Shown here: one piece after another, positions 44,447 to 53,362 of the stretch
Layout of the letters: every line of letters starts with the position of its first letter
Position numbering within the stretch: position 1 is the stretch's first letter
Source: IMCC2047 sp041395865
Lineage (GTDB): Bacteria; Pseudomonadota; Gammaproteobacteria; Pseudomonadales; IMCC2047
NCBI GenBank assembly: GCA_041395865.1
Contig: JAWKZQ010000008.1
Coordinates: 1 to 64,000 of the forward strand
DNA: 64,000 nt
Reading direction: 5' to 3'
Notes under the pieces: generated by a model
Databases searched by the model: none
Told to the model about the DNA's origin: nothing
What the model saw: only the letters and a program-made list of their open reading frames with translations
Translations under genes and position numbers: made by a program

Positions 44447-45552
44447 TGGAGTTGATATTCAATTTCTGGCAATTACTGGTGACGGCGGCGCCCTGGCTGT
44501 TGGCTGGGTTTGCCGTCGCCGGGCTTATCCATGCCTTTGTTCCCAAGGATTTAATGAGCAAATACCTGGGCGCTGATGGTTTCGCCAGTACGGTAAAAGC
44601 GGCGCTCATTGGTGCGCCGCTTCCCCTTTGCTCCTGTGGCGTGATCCCGGCAGCCCTGGGCTTGCGGCGTAGCGGAGCTTCCAAGAGCGCAACGGTCTCC
44701 TTTTTGGTGGCAACCCCTGAAACTGGCGTGGATTCGGTCTCTGTTTCCTACGCCCTGCTTGGCCCGATTATGGCGGTGGTGCGCCCCGTTGCGGCTATTT
44801 GCAGCGCCATCGTTGCCGGTGTGCTGGTCGGTCGGGAGGAAAGGGTACAAGTTTCAGCGGCTGAGCATGTTGAAGCAAAAGCCTGTTGCAGCAAACAGGC
44901 TGCCGGGTCGGCAACACCCGGTGGTAGCGGCCCTGGGCTGGGTAACTTGGACAGACCAACCTTTGCAGGAAAGCTCTGGTTGGCCGTTTGTTTTTCAACC
45001 GGCAAGCTGGTTGCCGATACGGCCTGGTGGCTTGTTATTGGCCTGTTTTTCGCCGCGTTGGTGCAAACCTATGTGCCAACCGCTTTTTTGGCGGCCTATG
45101 GTGAAGGCATTCTCGCCATGGCCTTGATGGTGCTGGTCTCCATCCCGATGTACATCTGTGCAACCGCATCCACCCCGATTGCGGTGGGACTCCTGTTTGC
45201 CGGCGTGTCGCCGGGCGCTATTTTGGTTTTTATGCTGGCGGGGCCGGCAACCAACATGGCAACACTGGGTGTGGTAGCAAAAGAACTGGGTAAACGCCCG
45301 TTGATGGCTTATTTGGTGGGTGTCATCGCAACGGCTATGCTATTCGGTGCGGCTCTTGATTTTGGCTTGGATTATTTTGCGGTCAATATCCGTGAGGGCA
45401 TTGAGCAACACAGCCATTTTGTCCCTGAGGTGGTGAGCCTGCCCCTGGCCTGGGTGCTGGTGGCGCTATTGGCGCGGGCTTTTTTCAATAAGGTCAGAGC
45501 CCGCCTGTCTTTTGCTGGCGCGGACACTGCCGCTAAAAAGGGCAACCTGTGA
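44446..45552 (+). CDS. SO_0444-family metal efflux permease
   Basis: The 368-residue protein has about eight membrane helices in two halves. APLPLCSCGVIPAALGLRRSG carries a CSCG motif, SFLVATPETGVDS follows, and the second half has ICATASTPIAVGLL and GPATNMAT. A cytosolic linker (about 125-165) has CC in AKACCSKQ, a plausible metal handoff site. The group, related to ArsP, is linked to copper or zinc efflux. Its coupling to a ZntR-like regulator supports a zinc, cadmium or lead role. Confidence 0.88.
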   Translation: MELIFNFWQLLVTAAPWLLAGFAVAGLIHAFVPKDLMSKYLGADGFASTVKAALIGAPLPLCSCGVIPAALGLRRSGASKSATVSFLVATPETGVDSVSVSYALLGPIMAVVRPVAAICSAIVAGVLVGREERVQVSAAEHVEAKACCSKQAAGSATPGGSGPGLGNLDRPTFAGKLWLAVCFSTGKLVADTAWWLVIGLFFAALVQTYVPTAFLAAYGEGILAMALMVLVSIPMYICATASTPIAVGLLFAGVSPGAILVFMLAGPATNMATLGVVAKELGKRPLMAYLVGVIATAMLFGAALDFGLDYFAVNIREGIEQHSHFVPEVVSLPLAWVLVALLARAFFNKVRARLSFAGADTAAKKGNL

Positions 45553-45580
45553 GCCGGTTGAAGGTTTGCGCCAGGCCGGT

Positions 45581-45808
45581 TTAGTGCTTCCCCAGTTGTC
45601 GTTTGAGTTCTTGAATGACTTGCTCTGCGCCCTGGGTCTGGATTTCCAGACACAGGCTCAGCAGCATACCCAGTTCGCCTTCGGGAAAGCCTTTGCGGGC
45701 AAACCAGATCAGGTAGGGTTCGGGCAGGTCGATCAGCACCCGCCCGGCGTACTTACCAAAAGGCATTTGCATGGAGGCCAGTTTTAGCAGGTGTTCCTTT
45801 TCAATCAT
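45581..45808 (-). CDS. DUF3820 family protein
   Basis: The 75-residue protein contains MQMPFGKYAGRVLIDLPEPY and WFARKGFPEGELG, the DUF3820 signature, related to a quorum-regulated virulence factor fold in Pseudomonas. Function is unknown. Its start touches the stop of the helicase gene upstream, with a one-base overlap, so it is probably translated with it. Confidence 0.88.
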   Translation of the reverse strand: MIEKEHLLKLASMQMPFGKYAGRVLIDLPEPYLIWFARKGFPEGELGMLLSLCLEIQTQGAEQVIQELKRQLGKH

Positions 45809-47184
45809 CAGGTGCGCTTTTTCAGTGGTGTAAAGCCGGCATCCTGCGGCTGGCTGTTGTTGTCGGTTTTACGGCGCTTGCCGACATTCTGGGTGTCGCG
45901 TTTGCGAACCTTGGTTTTTGCCCCTTTTTTTGTGGCTTCTTTTTTGGCCTGTTTTTTCTTCTTGGTACCGGCGGCTTTTCCCGATGCCTTGAGTTTTTTA
46001 GGGCCTTTGTAATGGCCTTTAAGGCTTTCAACCAAACGGCGCTCAAAACGCTGGCCCAGGTAGCGTTCGATGCTGGCCATCAGGTTCCATTCCGGATCGC
46101 TGATCAGTGAAATGGCCAGACCGGTTTCGCCGGCCCGGCCGGTACGGCCAATACGGTGCAGGTAATCATCGCCGTTGCGGGCCATATCAAAGTTAATGAC
46201 CAGGTCGATGCCCTTGATGTCCAGGCCACGCGCGGCAACATCGCTGGCAACCAATGCCTTAATGTGCCCGGTGCGCAGGCGTTCGACCACGCGGTTGCGG
46301 TGCTCCTGTTCCATTTCGCCATGCAGGACGCCGCTGCGCACCTCGCTTTTAAAGAGCAGTTCACCGAGGCTGTCAGCCTTGGCGCGGGTGTTGGTAAAGA
46401 TCAGCGCCTTGTCGTAGTTTTCTTCCAGCAGCAGAGCCAGTAACAGCTTCTGTTTGTGGCCGTTGTCATCGGCCAGAATAACCTGTTGACGGATGGCCTG
46501 GTTGGCATCGCGTGCTGTGTTGAGCAGCAGCTCCTCTGGCTCCCGAAGCACCTTGTCGATCATGGGTTTCAGGCCCTTGCCGGTGAGGGTGGCGGAGTAC
46601 AGCAGCGTTTGCCGTTGCGGGTTGCAGGCGGTGGCAATTTTCAGGACATCCTCGCCAAAGCCCATGTCCAGCATGCGATCCGCTTCGTCCAGCACCAGCA
46701 CTTCAAGGTCGTTAAAGTCAGGCGTGTTTTGATCCAGGTGTTCCATCAAACGACCCGGTGTGGCGACGAGGATCTCCGGATTCTTGCGGAACAGGGCTTT
46801 CTGTATCTGGAAATTTTCGCGGCCAATGATCAACCCGGTTTTGAGCGGAGTGAAGCTGGCCAGGGCTTCGCACTGTTTAAGCACCTGACGCGCCAGTTCC
46901 CGTGTTGGCACAAGAATCAGGGCGCGCGTGCCTGTGTTGGGTGCATCGCTGGCGAGCAGTTTGTTTAAGAGCGGCAGTAAAAAAGCGGCGGTTTTGCCGC
47001 TGCCGGTTTCAGCGTTAACCAGCAGGTCCTTGCCGGCCAAGGCAGGCGGTATGCTTTGCGCCTGTACGGGAGTGGGCGTTTCAAAGCCCAGTTTTTCCAG
47101 AGCCTTGAGCAGGCGTTCTTGCAATGGGTTGGCCGGTGAAATTTCGCTGAACAAAGTGGCAGTCTCGGTAGATGGTGTGGACAT
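45808..47184 (-). CDS. srmB: DEAD-box RNA helicase, SrmB-like
   Basis: The 458-residue helicase has the Q motif near FETPTPVQAQSIP, Walker A AETGSGKTAA, PTRELARQ, DEAD in VLDEADRMLDMGFGED, SATLTG, and HRIGRTGRAGE. The lysine-rich tail ends in RDTQNVGKRRKT, close to the RDTKNIGKRRKP of E. coli SrmB, so I favour SrmB, which acts in 50S assembly. The symbol is by resemblance of tail and length; other DEAD-box members cannot be fully excluded. Confidence 0.85.
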   Translation of the reverse strand: MSTPSTETATLFSEISPANPLQERLLKALEKLGFETPTPVQAQSIPPALAGKDLLVNAETGSGKTAAFLLPLLNKLLASDAPNTGTRALILVPTRELARQVLKQCEALASFTPLKTGLIIGRENFQIQKALFRKNPEILVATPGRLMEHLDQNTPDFNDLEVLVLDEADRMLDMGFGEDVLKIATACNPQRQTLLYSATLTGKGLKPMIDKVLREPEELLLNTARDANQAIRQQVILADDNGHKQKLLLALLLEENYDKALIFTNTRAKADSLGELLFKSEVRSGVLHGEMEQEHRNRVVERLRTGHIKALVASDVAARGLDIKGIDLVINFDMARNGDDYLHRIGRTGRAGETGLAISLISDPEWNLMASIERYLGQRFERRLVESLKGHYKGPKKLKASGKAAGTKKKKQAKKEATKKGAKTKVRKRDTQNVGKRRKTDNNSQPQDAGFTPLKKRT

Positions 47185-47293
47185 TCATGTTATTACGCGG
47201 ATTCTAACCAAAACTCGCTTTAATTGCTTGAGCGAAGTGATTTTTCAGGGCATTGTTGTACCCGTTTTGAGTGTTGATTGATGAGGTAAAAGC

Positions 47294-47830
47294 GTGTCTA
47301 CGTCATTGCAGGAACAATTGTTAAAGGCGGGCCTGGTTAGCGAGAAGCAGGTTAAGCAGGTCAAGAAAGACAAGCGTAAAAGCGCTAAACAGAAAAAGCA
47401 TCACAAAGAGCCGGTGGATTTGGCTAAACAGGCCGCCGAACAGGCGCAAAAGGAAAAGGCTGAACGTGATCGCAAGCTGAATGAAGAACGGAACCAGCGT
47501 AATGAGCGCCGTGCAATTGTTGCGCAGATCCGGCAGCTGATCGATGCCAACCGGATTGCCCGACAGGATGGCGAGGTTCCCTATAACTTTGTTGATGATA
47601 AAAAGGTGAAGAAGCTCTATGTCACCGAAGCCCAGCACCAGCAGCTTTCCAGCGGTCAGTTGGCGATCATCAGTTTCCAGAAAGCCTATGAGTTGGTGCC
47701 GGCCGCGGCGGCACAAAAAATTGCCGAGCGGGACAAAAAATGTGTGGTTTCGCTGGTTGATAAAAGTGCGATCCAGGCCGAAGAAGACGAGTATGCAGAT
47801 TATAAAATCCCCGATGACCTGATGTGGTAG
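47294..47830 (+). CDS. DUF2058 (YaiL-like) protein
   Basis: The 178-residue protein starts MSTSLQEQLLKAGLVSEKQV, then a long charged coiled-coil (about 20-75) rich in Lys, Gln and Glu, and a globular C-terminal part with YNFVDDKKVKKLYVTEAQ. This is the DUF2058/YaiL pattern, annotated as nucleoprotein- or polynucleotide-associated. Translation starts at GTG 47294. It is divergent from the helicase, with a 109-base shared gap. Confidence 0.88.
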   Translation: MSTSLQEQLLKAGLVSEKQVKQVKKDKRKSAKQKKHHKEPVDLAKQAAEQAQKEKAERDRKLNEERNQRNERRAIVAQIRQLIDANRIARQDGEVPYNFVDDKKVKKLYVTEAQHQQLSSGQLAIISFQKAYELVPAAAAQKIAERDKKCVVSLVDKSAIQAEEDEYADYKIPDDLMW

Positions 47831-47841
47831 CAGGCGTTTAA

Positions 47842-48114
47842 ATGACGGAAACGCCTGATAAGGTCTGGTGGGTATACATGATCCTGGCCGACGACGGCGC
47901 CTACTACACGGGGGTGACCACGGATGTTGAACGGCGCTTTCAGGAACACCGCGAGGGCAAACGCGGGGCGCGTTACTTTCGGGGGCGAAAACCGCTTGCT
48001 GTTGTGTATCGTGAATCGGGGCATAATCGCAGCAGCGCCTGCCGACGCGAAGCCGAAATCAAGCGGCTGAGGCGTGAGCAAAAGCAGGCCCTGATCGATA
48101 ATAGCCCCGCATAA
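47842..48114 (+). CDS. GIY-YIG nuclease domain protein
   Basis: This 90-residue single-domain protein carries WWVYMILADDGAYYTGVTTD (GIY-YIG variant VYM-YTG), RRFQEHREGKRGARYFRG with the conserved arginine, and the catalytic glutamate in RREAEIKRL. It resembles E. coli YhbQ, which has reported nuclease activity. It lies 11 bases after the DUF2058 gene and is likely in its operon. Confidence 0.92.
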   Translation: MTETPDKVWWVYMILADDGAYYTGVTTDVERRFQEHREGKRGARYFRGRKPLAVVYRESGHNRSSACRREAEIKRLRREQKQALIDNSPA

Positions 48115-48176
48115 ATTCCGCTTCACCTCCCTTTGCTTTAAACTGGCCCTCCTTTCTTACGGGTGCGGGAAATCGC

Positions 48177-49361
48177 TTGAAATCTTACGATGTTATTATC
48201 CTTGGCGGCGGTGCGGCCGGCCTGATGTGTGCTTTTACGGCAGCGCAGCGTGGTCGCCGTGTACTGGTGCTGGAAAAATCCAACCGGGTCGGTAAAAAAA
48301 TCCTCATGTCCGGCGGCGGGCGCTGTAACTTTACCAACCTCTATGTGGAACCGGATCGCTACCTGTCTGCTAACCCGCATTTCTGCAAATCGGCCCTGAG
48401 TCGTTACACCCAGTGGGACTTTATCGCGCTGGTTGAAAAGCATGGCATTGCCTATCACGAAAAGACCCAGGGGCAGCTTTTCTGTGACGAGTCCTCGAAG
48501 GCGATTCTGGATATGCTGCTGGCGGAATGCGACCAGGCCGGTGTGGAGATTCGCACTGACTGCGAAGTGCAGGCTGTCAGTCACACAGGCCATTACCGGG
48601 TTGCAAGCAGCGACGGTACTTTCGATTGTGATTCATTGGTGATTGCCACCGGCGGCTTATCAATTCCAACTCTTGGCGGCAGTGGCTTTGGCTATGAGCT
48701 GGCCGGGCAATTTGGTTTGCAGCAGCTGCCGCTGATGGCAGCGCTGGTGCCCTTTACCTTTACTGACGGGTTCAAAGCCATTTCCGAGCGGCTGACCGGC
48801 TTATCGGTCAATGCCCGGGTCAGCACTGACAAGATGTCTTTTGTGGAACCCGTGCTTTTTACCCATCGCGGACTCAGTGGTCCTGCCGTGCTGCAGCTTT
48901 CCAGTTATTGGCGGGAAGGGGAAATCGTGACCCTGGATTTGCTGCCGTCCGAAGATGCCGCCGCTTTGCTGAGGGGAATGAAGGGCGAGGCGCCAAAATC
49001 GCTATTGCGAACCCAGCTGGCCCGGCACTTGCCGAAGAACCTGGTGATGGAGCTGGAAGGCCTCTGGTGGGCCGGTTATGCCACTACACCGCTTGCCGAG
49101 ATACCGGACCGGGTGCTTCAGGCGCTCGGCGAGAAACTGAATAACTGGCTGTTAAAGCCTGCTGGAACCGAAGGTTATCGTACCGCGGAGGTAACGCTCG
49201 GTGGGGTTTCCACCGACGAACTCTCCTCCAAAACCATGGAGTGTAAAACCCAGCCCGGCCTTTATTTTATCGGCGAAGTGGTGGATGTCACCGGGCATCT
49301 GGGCGGGTTTAATTTCCAATGGGCCTGGGCGTCGGGGTATGCGGCGGGGCAGGTGGTGTGA
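48177..49361 (+). CDS. FAD-dependent oxidoreductase of the HI0933/YhiN family
   Basis: The 394-residue flavoprotein has the dinucleotide loop ILGGGAAGLMCAFTAAQRGR near the N-terminus, KILMSGGGRCNFTNL, and the second FAD contact DVTGHLGGFNFQWAWASG at the C-terminus. These are HI0933/YhiN marks. The substrate is not known. Translation starts at TTG 48177. Confidence 0.9.
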   Translation: MKSYDVIILGGGAAGLMCAFTAAQRGRRVLVLEKSNRVGKKILMSGGGRCNFTNLYVEPDRYLSANPHFCKSALSRYTQWDFIALVEKHGIAYHEKTQGQLFCDESSKAILDMLLAECDQAGVEIRTDCEVQAVSHTGHYRVASSDGTFDCDSLVIATGGLSIPTLGGSGFGYELAGQFGLQQLPLMAALVPFTFTDGFKAISERLTGLSVNARVSTDKMSFVEPVLFTHRGLSGPAVLQLSSYWREGEIVTLDLLPSEDAAALLRGMKGEAPKSLLRTQLARHLPKNLVMELEGLWWAGYATTPLAEIPDRVLQALGEKLNNWLLKPAGTEGYRTAEVTLGGVSTDELSSKTMECKTQPGLYFIGEVVDVTGHLGGFNFQWAWASGYAAGQVV

Positions 49362-49706
49362 GTGTGTTCCGTAACATTGAAATTGAGACAATTCTATTCT
49401 CAAGGTTGGCAGCTCACAGGCTTGTTAAATAACAGGTTTGTTAATATAGAAAGGGAGGCTGATCAACCAAGCATTCAGGTGATGGAAACAATAAAGGTAG
49501 GATGCTTGTGGAGGCTCTTTTTGGTTGAGGGGCTGTTACCGACCCCTAGCGGAACTTACATCACTCAATATCCCAACAAGGCTTATAGTCTTTGTATTTC
49601 TCTTGCCGTTCCACGTTGAATCATCTAACACACCGACTATACTTGCCCACTTTGTATTTTTCAGGGCGCTGATCAGCGCCTGCTTTATCAAAAGGAAGTG
49701 ATAACC
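49362..49706. other. Gap before the ankyrin lipoprotein gene
   Basis: This 345-base region has lower GC than its surroundings. Apart from the promoter at 49616-49643 I see nothing structured. An open frame of 85 codons (49362-49619) has no ribosome site and no coding character. Confidence 0.5.
49616..49643 (+). promoter_or_regulatory. Sigma-70-like promoter
   Basis: TTGAAT at 49616-49621 and TATACT at 49638-49643 with 16 bases between them lie about 64 bases ahead of the ankyrin lipoprotein start, on the same strand. Confidence 0.6.
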
Positions 49707-51581
49707 ATGTATTCTCCCTTGAAGACAATCCTATTGCTAACGATCGCCCTGCTATTAGTCGCCGGGTGCACTCCTACCCACACCCAGCTAACTGAACGTT
49801 ATAACAAGCAAGTTGAACATAATAATCAAGTTATTCGCCATGAGGTGGATGCCCTGCTGTCCGAACTGGGTGATGTCAATCGCAAATCCCCCAAGAAAGC
49901 AATGTCGCCTTTAATGGCTGCAGCCTACCTTTCGCCAGAGCGCATTCCAGAAATGATCGCAGCGGGTGCAGATGTAAATTATGCACCCGCTGGTGGCTCA
50001 ACCGCTTTGCACATATTGGTGATTAGGGAATATAACTACCGGGCGGCTTGGGCTGAGTACGGGTATGGACCTTATAATGATTCTCATGAGCTAGCAGCAA
50101 TTGAGGCTCTTTTAAAAGCAGGTGCAGACCCGAATGCTGTTAATGAGAATGGGTCTACACCTGCTCACTTGATGGCTAATCCTTCGCTTTCCTATTATAG
50201 CCCCGGTAATTCTGGGCTAATTAAGGATATTGAACGTATGGCTTTGCTCGTTAAGCATGGTGCTGATCTCTCTCTAAAAGATAATAGCGACAGGACACCC
50301 TATGAACATTTTCCAACAGGTTTTATGTCGCGTCAGACCGGAGATTTTAAGAGGTTTGTGAATGATGTTCAGGAAGAGGGGTTAGAGGCCGCGCTTTTTA
50401 ATTTTTATCACAGGGAAGAGGTTCGGGCTCAGGCTCGGCGCGAGAAGGAGGCCGCCGAAGCAGAGCGCCAGCGTAAACGTCAGGTCGCCAGAGAAATTGC
50501 GCAACAGAAACGCAAATTCATTACCCAGGCCTTCAATGAAAATGCTGACTTGCGTGCAGCACTTACCAGTCTAAAAGAGTCGGCTCGTCCTTGCTTCACG
50601 CTGGGTGATATGTATAGAAAGGCTGATGATTTCAATTGCATTGCCATGATTAAGGGCTCAGCTTACCCATCCAAATCTTGTGAGGATTACCAAAGGCAGT
50701 TATTGGGTGTCATTGAAAACCAGCGTGATCAAATCTGCTCGCCTTACAGACAGCAGCGTAAACACATCGCTAATTTATTTGCTGAGAATTCATCTATAGC
50801 AGACTCAGTTATTGGCAAGTCCCTGACCGACCTGTCTCATACTGTCGATATTGAAAGACAGTACTTAAGTGAAATCAGGCGCATGAAAACGATTCGTGAT
50901 CGTGAGATTCGTAGCGAGAGAGCGGAGGAAGATCGTGTTTATCAGCAGGGTATTTATAATTACATGCAATCTTTGCAAAGCTCTGCCGGCGCCAACACCG
51001 CCGCTGATCAAATCATTCAAAAGAGTGTCGCTGATACCCAGAGAACCTTGTACGCCATCGACAGCGCACAAAAAATGGCGAAGATCAATGCTGATTTGGA
51101 GGCCATCAACAAGCAGCTTAGGAACATTAAAACCACATCATCGCCACCGTCAGCCGCTTCCTCCACGCCAAGTTATCAGAGTAGCAGCAATCAACCGGCA
51201 AGCCCCCAGTCAGTAGTGACAAAAAAAGAGTGCGTGGCTCAGTCTGAGAGCAAAGGAGCAATGCCCAATGTCCCACAGCGCTACTGCCAATATGTTTTTT
51301 CTGACAATACCGACACGGTTAAAGTTAATTGGGACGATTACTCCAACCAGTTCAATGAGGAGTCTGGCAGTCTTCAACAGGCACAGAAGAATATTGGAAC
51401 ACCTTTGCTGAAAAAAGCCCGGCAAGTGTGTGAGGGCAGAGGTTACAAGCGTGTACATCATCCTGAAACCTATCAATTCAATCAAGTTGCATCGCAGGTG
51501 ACGGACTGCAAGGAAAACAGCCGCCTCGGTAGTACATTCCATCTGTGTATAGGAACGGCATCGTTTATTTGCGCTCGTTAA
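49707..51581 (+). CDS. Ankyrin-repeat lipoprotein with coiled-coil
   Basis: This 624-residue protein starts with a lipoprotein signal (LLTIALLLVAGC, C21 lipidated). Ankyrin-like repeats occupy about 70-215: SPLMAAAYLSPERIPEMIAAGADVN, AIEALLKAGADPNAVNENGSTPAHLM and MALLVKHGADLSLKDNSDRTPYE (short marks: AGADVN, AGADPN, HGADLS). A charged coiled-coil follows at about 235-275, then a long helical region, a Ser/Pro linker near 480-510 and a C-terminal domain with paired cysteines (KKECVAQ, PQRYCQYVF, VCEGRGYK, CKENSR, CIGTASFICAR). I know no family for the whole. AGGAAG precedes ATG 49707. Confidence 0.82.
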   Translation: MYSPLKTILLLTIALLLVAGCTPTHTQLTERYNKQVEHNNQVIRHEVDALLSELGDVNRKSPKKAMSPLMAAAYLSPERIPEMIAAGADVNYAPAGGSTALHILVIREYNYRAAWAEYGYGPYNDSHELAAIEALLKAGADPNAVNENGSTPAHLMANPSLSYYSPGNSGLIKDIERMALLVKHGADLSLKDNSDRTPYEHFPTGFMSRQTGDFKRFVNDVQEEGLEAALFNFYHREEVRAQARREKEAAEAERQRKRQVAREIAQQKRKFITQAFNENADLRAALTSLKESARPCFTLGDMYRKADDFNCIAMIKGSAYPSKSCEDYQRQLLGVIENQRDQICSPYRQQRKHIANLFAENSSIADSVIGKSLTDLSHTVDIERQYLSEIRRMKTIRDREIRSERAEEDRVYQQGIYNYMQSLQSSAGANTAADQIIQKSVADTQRTLYAIDSAQKMAKINADLEAINKQLRNIKTTSSPPSAASSTPSYQSSSNQPASPQSVVTKKECVAQSESKGAMPNVPQRYCQYVFSDNTDTVKVNWDDYSNQFNEESGSLQQAQKNIGTPLLKKARQVCEGRGYKRVHHPETYQFNQVASQVTDCKENSRLGSTFHLCIGTASFICAR

Positions 51582-51655
51582 CGACCTGCTTTTGGGACGG
51601 AGTCGATAAAGCCTCGATCTAATTGGGGCTTATTTGAAGGCATTAAGCTCGATAA

Positions 51656-52390
51656 CTATTTACTGTTTGCGGGCGCGGGCGTTCGGCTTAATTGATCATA
51701 CAGGCGTACCACAGCCGCATCCATTGGCCCGAAAGTATGTAGCGTGAGTACATAATCAATAAGCAAGTTCGCCTGTTCTTCCGTCAGGCTGTGGAACTTC
51801 GGCATTTGAATTTGCTGATGTTTAACGAAAAACCGGGCGACGGGGCCTTCAATCATGCTGTCGAACAAGTCTGGATCAAGGCCGTTTTTGATCCACGACT
51901 CGACTGCAGCTCGAGAGGTATTATTGGTAAGCCTGCGGAAATCCTCGCCAAAATAGCCTGGAATGTAGCCTTTCAGCGCGCCGTTATTGGGGTAACCTCC
52001 CTGACCAAGCTCCCCGTGGCATTGGAAACAATGAAAGGACCGTGCCAAATGTTCACCTGCTAACAGCCTGTTTGGCGCGCCTGCGGCGAATCGGCTGGCA
52101 AATGTGTTTCTCACCCGGACGGAGGCAAAAAATGCCAGGAGGTCTTTGCACTGCCCCTGGTAGGAGGGATGGCTTTCACGCGTTGTTTGTTGATGGCAGT
52201 GAAGGGACCAGTCGTCCGGAAGTGCCGGGTCGTCCCTGCCGTGGCACGTAAGGCATGCATAGACTCCCTTTTCCTTAGCGCCGCGGGCTATGGGGGAGCT
52301 CTCGGGTTTTATGCGATCCCAAATGCTCGTTAGGGCGAACGTGACGCCAATGGCGAGAATCAGGCTAATAACAGTCGTGCGACGGAACAT
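51656..52390 (-). CDS. Membrane-anchored diheme cytochrome c
   Basis: The 244-residue protein has an N-terminal membrane helix (VISLILAIGVTFALTSIW), probably an anchor, and two heme c sites, CLTCHGR near residue 47 and CFQCHGELGQGGYP near 120. The second domain continues with MPKFHSLTEEQANLLIDYVL, a class I cytochrome c ending with a distal methionine. It carries electrons in the periplasm. It follows the P460 gene on the same strand after 131 bases, so it may accept its electrons. Confidence 0.88.
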   Translation of the reverse strand: MFRRTTVISLILAIGVTFALTSIWDRIKPESSPIARGAKEKGVYACLTCHGRDDPALPDDWSLHCHQQTTRESHPSYQGQCKDLLAFFASVRVRNTFASRFAAGAPNRLLAGEHLARSFHCFQCHGELGQGGYPNNGALKGYIPGYFGEDFRRLTNNTSRAAVESWIKNGLDPDLFDSMIEGPVARFFVKHQQIQMPKFHSLTEEQANLLIDYVLTLHTFGPMDAAVVRLYDQLSRTPAPANSK

Positions 52391-52480
52391 TGCGGTAACA
52401 GGGCCTGACGTTCAGATTGACGTGATAGGTGTTCTTCGCGATATAGCGCGGCTCGTTTTTTTCTGAGCCGGGATGGAAGC

Positions 52481-52510
52481 CGCCATAAAGGCCAATCAGC
52501 CTTTATGGCG
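52481..52510. repeat. Perfect 12-bp inverted repeat between the P460 and cytochrome c genes
   Basis: CGCCATAAAGGC and GCCTTTATGGCG flank a 6-base loop, just past the P460 stop. A second, shorter stem (CGGCTC...GAGCCG) lies at about 52449-52470. On the transcribed strand no U-run follows either stem, so they look more like mRNA 3'-end or processing structures than intrinsic terminators. Confidence 0.8.
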
Positions 52511-52521
52511 AGTTCATCCTG

Positions 52522-53181
52522 CTACTCTGGCAGTTTCAGTGGTTCTACAATGGGTCGGTAAAGATCCATATAGACCATATCCTCGTGGGCGTTACTGATA
52601 TGGCAACCCGCGCATGCGGCAATAGGTGCGGCTTTTGCCGAGGGTGCATAGGGTTGGGCATGGTGGCCGAAGTTGAAGTAACCCCAGTTATTGGATTCGG
52701 CAAAACGTGTAGAATCCTTTACGGAAACATCCATGCCGTTGACCTGGCCTGGGAAGTAGCCCCGGCCGGAGGTTTCGTACCGTGAGCCGTCCTCTTGTTC
52801 GCCATCTTTGCCGTGGCTATCAACCAGCTGCAGTTCTTTCAGCATCATGGTGCCCTCAGGCCATACGCCGTGGTCGCGATAGTGCTGAAAAGCTTCGGGT
52901 TGGACATAGACATTGTGGAACTCGGGGAAGTTGGCATGCCCGCCGTTCATTCCGTGGGGGGTGAGGGGAGCGCCGATAAAAATCCAGCGCCTGAAATCCC
53001 TGGGCTGGAGCAGTTCCAAAGGGTCCTTCTTGGACCAGACCGGCACAATATCCATGTGCTTATAACTCTTTGCAAAGGTCGACGGGTCTGCCTTATAGTC
53101 GCTATCTGCCAAAACGGAGGTGGCTGTAGAAGCTCCGCTGATGGTTACAAAAAGCGCCGCCGCACGAATGGTTTTTTTCAT
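52522..53181 (-). CDS. Cytochrome P460 family protein
   Basis: The 219-residue secreted protein has a signal peptide ending near SVLA (residue 25). The domain holds RDFRRWIFIGAPLTPHGMNG, EFHNVYVQPEAFQHYRDHG and WPEGTMMLKELQ, typical of the P460 family, and the C-terminal heme site CAGCHISNAHEDMVY. P460 enzymes oxidise hydroxylamine or handle nitric oxide with an unusual Lys- or Phe-linked heme; I cannot assign the crosslink from sequence. A diheme cytochrome c gene follows. Confidence 0.9.
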   Translation of the reverse strand: MKKTIRAAALFVTISGASTATSVLADSDYKADPSTFAKSYKHMDIVPVWSKKDPLELLQPRDFRRWIFIGAPLTPHGMNGGHANFPEFHNVYVQPEAFQHYRDHGVWPEGTMMLKELQLVDSHGKDGEQEDGSRYETSGRGYFPGQVNGMDVSVKDSTRFAESNNWGYFNFGHHAQPYAPSAKAAPIAACAGCHISNAHEDMVYMDLYRPIVEPLKLPE

Positions 53182-53362
53182 GGTCCCTCCCCAAACAATC
53201 GCTTATTGAGTGCTGAGAACGTATCACTGCATTTCTGACGCTGTCCAATAGGCAGTAACGTGCTATGTATAAGCGTCTGTTATCGAGCTGGATGCTTTCC
53301 TAATTGGTTTTGCTAACCGGGCGCTGATATATTCAAAAATAATTTTCAGGTTGGAGGTGTTT

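Noticed and set aside
49362..49619. 85-codon frame directly after the YhiN-like gene.
   Set aside because: No ribosome site, unusual composition and no recognisable motif; it covers the promoter of the next gene.
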